Assembly: GCA_023255415.1 (NCBI GenBank)
Contig: JALRIN010000037.1
Span: forward strand, 1 to 26,482
From: Cypionkella sp.
Lineage (GTDB): Bacteria > Pseudomonadota > Alphaproteobacteria > Rhodobacterales > Rhodobacteraceae
Length of the DNA stretch: 26,482 nucleotides
Reading direction: 5' to 3'
Part shown: positions 23,516-26,482 of the stretch, in pieces
Position numbering within the stretch: the stretch's first letter is position 1
How the letters are laid out: the number at the start of each line of letters is the position of its first letter
The notes under the pieces: generated by a model
What the model was told of the DNA's origin: nothing
Databases searched by the model: none
What the model saw: the letters and a program-made list of their open reading frames with translations, nothing else
Translations under genes and position numbers: made by a program

Positions 23516-23860
23516 TCACTTGGCGTAGACGGCTTCTTTGCGGAAATGCTTGGTCAACATATAATAGACCACGGCGCGATATTTGTGACGCTCGGACCGG
23601 CCATATGTATCGATCACGGCGTTGATCGCCTGCATCAGATTATCACCCTCTGGCAAACCCAACTTCTTGATCAGAAAGTTCTTTTTGATGGTTTCCAGTT
23701 CGGACGGATCGCTGCCCGCGACAGTGGAAGCATCATTGTTATAAATCGCAGGACCGCAGCCGATGGTGACTTTGGTCAGCAGATCCATATCTGGGGTGAT
23801 GTTGCACTTGGTCTTCAAATCTTCGGCATATTTGGCGATAAGTTCGGCACGCTTGCTCAT
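23516..23860 (-). CDS. DUF2853-family protein
   Basis: A 114-aa cytoplasmic helical protein. The opening MSKRAELIAKYAEDLKTKC, the middle TKVTIGCGPAIYN and the ending YRAVVYYMLTKHF match the DUF2853 family, common in marine alphaproteobacteria and Bacteroidetes. No catalytic residues are evident and no function is known. ATG 23860 follows AAAAGGA by about 8 nt. The gene stands alone, convergent with the EVE gene, with its own 3' hairpin at 23484-23502. Its upstream region (about 130 bp before the ahcY terminator) must hold its own promoter. Confidence 0.85.
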   Translation of the reverse strand: MSKRAELIAKYAEDLKTKCNITPDMDLLTKVTIGCGPAIYNNDASTVAGSDPSELETIKKNFLIKKLGLPEGDNLMQAINAVIDTYGRSERHKYRAVVYYMLTKHFRKEAVYAK

Positions 23861-23992
23861 TACAAAATCCTTTTAAACTAGTTCGACAATCAATCTGCCC
23901 AAATTTTGGCAGGATGACCGCAGCTTAGGGCAAGCGGAGAGGCGCTCAAAGGGAAATATGAAGCCAGTTTCCCCCTTCGGCGGAGGAATGAC

Positions 23993-24018
23993 AAAGGCCC
24001 GACTTGCGCCGGGCCTTT
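23993..24018 (-). terminator. Intrinsic terminator of ahcY
   Basis: AAAGGCCCG (23993-24001), 8-nt loop, CGGGCCTTT (24010-24018). The perfect 9-bp GC-rich stem lies 20 bp past the ahcY stop and is followed on the minus strand by a short T-containing tail. Confidence 0.8.
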
Positions 24019-24038
24019 GTTAAAATATGCCGGGGTCT

Positions 24039-25421
24039 TTAGTAGCGGTAATGCTCGGCCTTGAATGGGCCTTCGATTTTAACGCCAATATAGTCGGCCT
24101 GATCTTTGCGCAATTCAGTCAGTTTCACACCGATTTTCTTCAGATGCAGGCGAGCAACTTTTTCGTCCAACTCTTTGGGTAGAATATAGACACCGGGCTG
24201 ATAGTTGCTGCCATTGGTCCAAAGTTCGATCTGCGCCAGAACTTGGTTGGTGAAAGAGGCCGACATCACAAAAGATGGATGACCAGTGGCATTGCCAAGG
24301 TTCAATAGGCGGCCTTCGGACAGCAGGATGATCCGCGCGCCCGAGGGCATTTCGATCATGTCGACCTGGTCTTTGATATTGGTCCACTTGTGGTTTTTCA
24401 GCGCCGCAACTTGGATTTCATTGTCAAAGTGCCCGATGTTGCCGACGATCGACATGTCTTTCATCTCGCGGATATGCTCGATGCGGATCACGTCTTTGTT
24501 GCCGGTGGTGGTGATAAAGATATCGGCGCTTGCGACGACGTCTTCCAGCAGCACAACTTCAAAGCCATCCATCGCAGCTTGCAACGCGCAGATCGGATCC
24601 ACTTCGGTGACCTTTACGCGGGCACCAGCGCCTCGCAGACTGGCGGCCGAGCCTTTGCCGACATCGCCGTAGCCGCAAACCACGGCAACTTTGCCTGCCA
24701 TCATGGTATCGGTGGCGCGGCGAATACCGTCAACGAGGCTTTCTTTGCAGCCGTATTTATTATCGAACTTCGACTTGGTGACCGAATCGTTAACATTGAT
24801 CGCAGGGAAAGGCAGCTCGCCCTTTTTGTGCAGATCATAAAGACGGTGAACGCCGGTGGTGGTTTCTTCGGACACGCCTTTGATCGCGGCTTTGGTTTTG
24901 GCAAACCAACCGGGGGATTCTTTCATCCGCTTTTGGATTTGCGCTTTGATCACGACTTCTTCTTCGGAGGAAGGCACCGAAAGCACGTCTTCGCCGGCCT
25001 CCATCCGCGCGCCAAGCAGAACGTAAAGCGTCGCATCGCCGCCATCGTCAAGGATCATATTCGCGCCTTCGGGGAACATGAACGAGCGGTCAAGATAATC
25101 CCAATGTTCGGTCAGCGATTGGCCTTTCACCGCGAAAACCGGCGTGCCGCCTGCGGCAATGGCCGCTGCAGCGTGGTCTTGGGTCGAGAAGATGTTGCAA
25201 GATGCCCAGCGCACATCGGCACCCAGCGCAACCAGCGTTTCAATCAAGACAGCGGTCTGGATCGTCATATGCAGCGAGCCAACAATCCGCGCGCCCTTCA
25301 AAGGTTTGGCGGCGCCAAACTCTTCGCGGCAAGCCATCAGGCCCGGCATTTCGGTTTCAGCGATGGTCAATTCTTTGCGGCCATAATCAGCCAAGCCGAT
25401 GTCTTTAACGATATAGTCCAT
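24039..25421 (-). CDS. ahcY: S-adenosylhomocysteine hydrolase
   Basis: A 460-aa NAD-dependent enzyme that splits S-adenosylhomocysteine to adenosine and homocysteine, clearing the product of SAM-dependent methylation. ATG 25421 begins MDYIVKDIGLADYGRKEL after AGGTAGAG; a 19-codon upstream extension lacks support. Motifs include His51 in GSLHMTIQTAVL, CNIFSTQDHAAAAI (75-88), and the glycine-rich NAD site VCGYGDVGKGSAASLRGAGA. The C-terminal tail ends in KAEHYRY, the KxxHYRY signature whose Lys and Tyr reach the partner subunit. The extra loop after EEVVIKAQIQKRMK is typical of the longer bacterial form. A TTGACA box on the minus strand at 25501-25496 may be the -35 element. No SAH riboswitch was recognised upstream. 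Confidence 0.96.
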   Translation of the reverse strand: MDYIVKDIGLADYGRKELTIAETEMPGLMACREEFGAAKPLKGARIVGSLHMTIQTAVLIETLVALGADVRWASCNIFSTQDHAAAAIAAGGTPVFAVKGQSLTEHWDYLDRSFMFPEGANMILDDGGDATLYVLLGARMEAGEDVLSVPSSEEEVVIKAQIQKRMKESPGWFAKTKAAIKGVSEETTTGVHRLYDLHKKGELPFPAINVNDSVTKSKFDNKYGCKESLVDGIRRATDTMMAGKVAVVCGYGDVGKGSAASLRGAGARVKVTEVDPICALQAAMDGFEVVLLEDVVASADIFITTTGNKDVIRIEHIREMKDMSIVGNIGHFDNEIQVAALKNHKWTNIKDQVDMIEMPSGARIILLSEGRLLNLGNATGHPSFVMSASFTNQVLAQIELWTNGSNYQPGVYILPKELDEKVARLHLKKIGVKLTELRKDQADYIGVKIEGPFKAEHYRY

Positions 25422-25558
25422 ATCTCTACCTAGATTACTTTGATTTGCCGGCGGACTTAACATGAACACGGCTTGCAATCAATCTAAGCCACCTGTGTCA
25501 AAACCTCGCTTTTGAATGAAAGCGATGCTATTGCCGCTGGGGCAGTGTCGGAGGAAAG

Positions 25559-26482
25559 ATGTGGACCTGGTTTAGAACCCCTGCGCGGCTGGTCCCAACG
25601 GCGTTTTTGCTGGTGATTTTGTTGGGAACGCTGATCCTGCGGCTGCCGATTTCGCAAGCGGGGTCGGGTGAGACCAGTCTTTTACAGGCGTTATTTACCG
25701 CAACCTCTGCGGTGGCAGTGACGGGGCTTGTTGTTGTCGATACGGCCTCGCATTGGTCGGCTTTTGGCGAGGCGGTGATCTTTGCGCTGTTTCAGATTGG
25801 CGGCGTTGGCATTATGACCAGCTCGACACTGCTGGTGCTGATGGTGTCGCGGAAACTGAGCCTAACGCAGCAGATTATGGTGACAACCGAAAGCCGGGGC
25901 ATCATGCTGGGCGATGTGAAGGCGGTTCTGACGCTGGCTATCGGTGTGATGCTGACGGTCGAGCTTTTGGTCGCAAGCGTAATGCTGCCGCATTTTCTGG
26001 GCCGAGGCCTTGGCTTGCCTGCTGCGGTTTGGCAGGCGGTTTTTAACGCCAGTGCCGCCTTTACCAACGCGGGATTCTCGATTTACCCCGGCGGTATGGC
26101 GGCGTTTATCCACGACCCCTGGCTGTTAATCGCGATCATGGTGGCGGTGCTGATCGGCGGACTTGGTCTGCCGGTCTATTACGATCTGCGCCATTTGCAC
26201 AATCCGCAGCACAAACTGTCGCTGCACAGCAAATTGACGCTGATCACCACGGGCGCGCTTTTTGTGCTGTCCTTCGTGCTGACCGCGGGGTTTGAATGGG
26301 GCAATCCGCACAGCCTTGGCCTGCTACCGCTGCCCGAGAAATTGGTGAACGCTGCCTATCACGGCTTTATGGCGCGGTCTTGTGGTATGAACACCTTGGA
26401 TATGACCGCGATGACCGAAGAAAGCCTGTTGCTCAGCTATGGTATGATGCTGATCGGTGGGGGGTCGGCTTCGACGGCGGGG
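25559..26482 (+). CDS. Trk/Ktr-type potassium transporter subunit, partial
   Basis: ATG 25559 follows GAGGAAAG and the frame stays open to the window edge (308 codons). The product is an integral membrane K+ transporter of the TrkH/KtrB family. Repeated pore segments can be seen: TATSAVAVTGLV (P1), NASAAFTNAGFS (P2), ARSCGMNTLD (P3) and GGGSASTAG at the very edge (P4). Each has the single Gly of the selectivity filter. The P1 region is followed by FQIGGVGIMT, a family hallmark. The compact N-terminus and lack of long extra helices suit KtrB-like members better than E. coli TrkH. A regulatory TrkA/KtrA partner may lie beyond the edge. It is divergent from ahcY with 137 bp between starts. Confidence 0.9.
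   Translation, partial: MWTWFRTPARLVPTAFLLVILLGTLILRLPISQAGSGETSLLQALFTATSAVAVTGLVVVDTASHWSAFGEAVIFALFQIGGVGIMTSSTLLVLMVSRKLSLTQQIMVTTESRGIMLGDVKAVLTLAIGVMLTVELLVASVMLPHFLGRGLGLPAAVWQAVFNASAAFTNAGFSIYPGGMAAFIHDPWLLIAIMVAVLIGGLGLPVYYDLRHLHNPQHKLSLHSKLTLITTGALFVLSFVLTAGFEWGNPHSLGLLPLPEKLVNAAYHGFMARSCGMNTLDMTAMTEESLLLSYGMMLIGGGSASTAG

Noticed and set aside
24390..25433. 347-codon plus-strand ORF
   Set aside because: It is the antisense reading of ahcY, whose catalytic and NAD motifs are unmistakable on the minus strand.
25422..25558. SAH or SAM riboswitch upstream of ahcY
   Set aside because: I could not find the conserved core of either class in the 137-bp region on the ahcY strand.
1..26482. 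CRISPR arrays, tRNA or rRNA genes, complete insertion sequences
   Set aside because: No regularly spaced repeats, cloverleaf-type sequences, rRNA stretches or transposase with terminal repeats were recognised on reading both strands.

Overview
The window looks like chromosomal DNA of an alphaproteobacterium, most likely Rhodobacteraceae (Roseobacter-type). The reasons are high-GC coding DNA with many GTG starts and 4-bp start/stop overlaps, an alphaproteobacterial hemD-mitofilin-hemY block divergent from tsaD-gpsA-YciI-EVE, a DUF2853 gene and ahcY. All family names come from reading translated sequence and remembered motifs; no database search was run.

Layout. (1) Positions 1 to about 3650 are visibly AT-rich and gene-poor. 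They hold a 5'-truncated gene running off the left edge, an orphan Ser/Thr/Asn-rich ORF, a winged-helix/membrane-protein pair joined by an 8-bp overlap, and a 62-codon zinc-ribbon/membrane-tail gene behind a good promoter. This looks like an acquired or decaying segment. (2) Positions 3695-16397 are a tricarboxylate uptake and catabolism locus. A TctD/TctE-like two-component system diverges from tctC (binding protein) and a tctA-tctB fusion permease. These are followed, with 4-bp overlaps or a 1-nt gap, by an isocitrate/isopropylmalate-type dehydrogenase, a PrpF/GalD-family isomerase and a D-2-hydroxyacid dehydrogenase. Then come a convergent AbrB-like membrane protein and a divergent GntR-tcuA-tcuB operon (tricarballylate dehydrogenase and its Fe-S/membrane electron-transfer partner). 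(3) A PfkB sugar kinase follows on the minus strand, then hemY, a mitofilin-like gene and hemD. (4) On the plus strand are tsaD, gpsA, a YciI-like gene and an EVE-domain gene. (5) DUF2853 and ahcY lie on the minus strand, each with a 3' hairpin. (6) A Trk/Ktr-type potassium transporter gene runs off the right edge.

How the genes may work together: TctC-TctAB would import a C6-type tricarboxylate under TctDE control. TcuA/TcuB would oxidise tricarballylate to cis-aconitate and pass electrons to the membrane. The PrpF/GalD-like enzyme could interconvert aconitate-type double-bond isomers, and the isocitrate-type dehydrogenase could oxidise the hydroxy-tricarboxylate formed downstream. The actual substrate is inferred, not shown. 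This hybrid of Tct transport, TcuAB, PrpF/GalD, ICDH-like and D-hydroxyacid dehydrogenase genes, with a GntR regulator, is the most interesting system in the window.

No tRNA, rRNA, CRISPR array or complete insertion sequence was seen.
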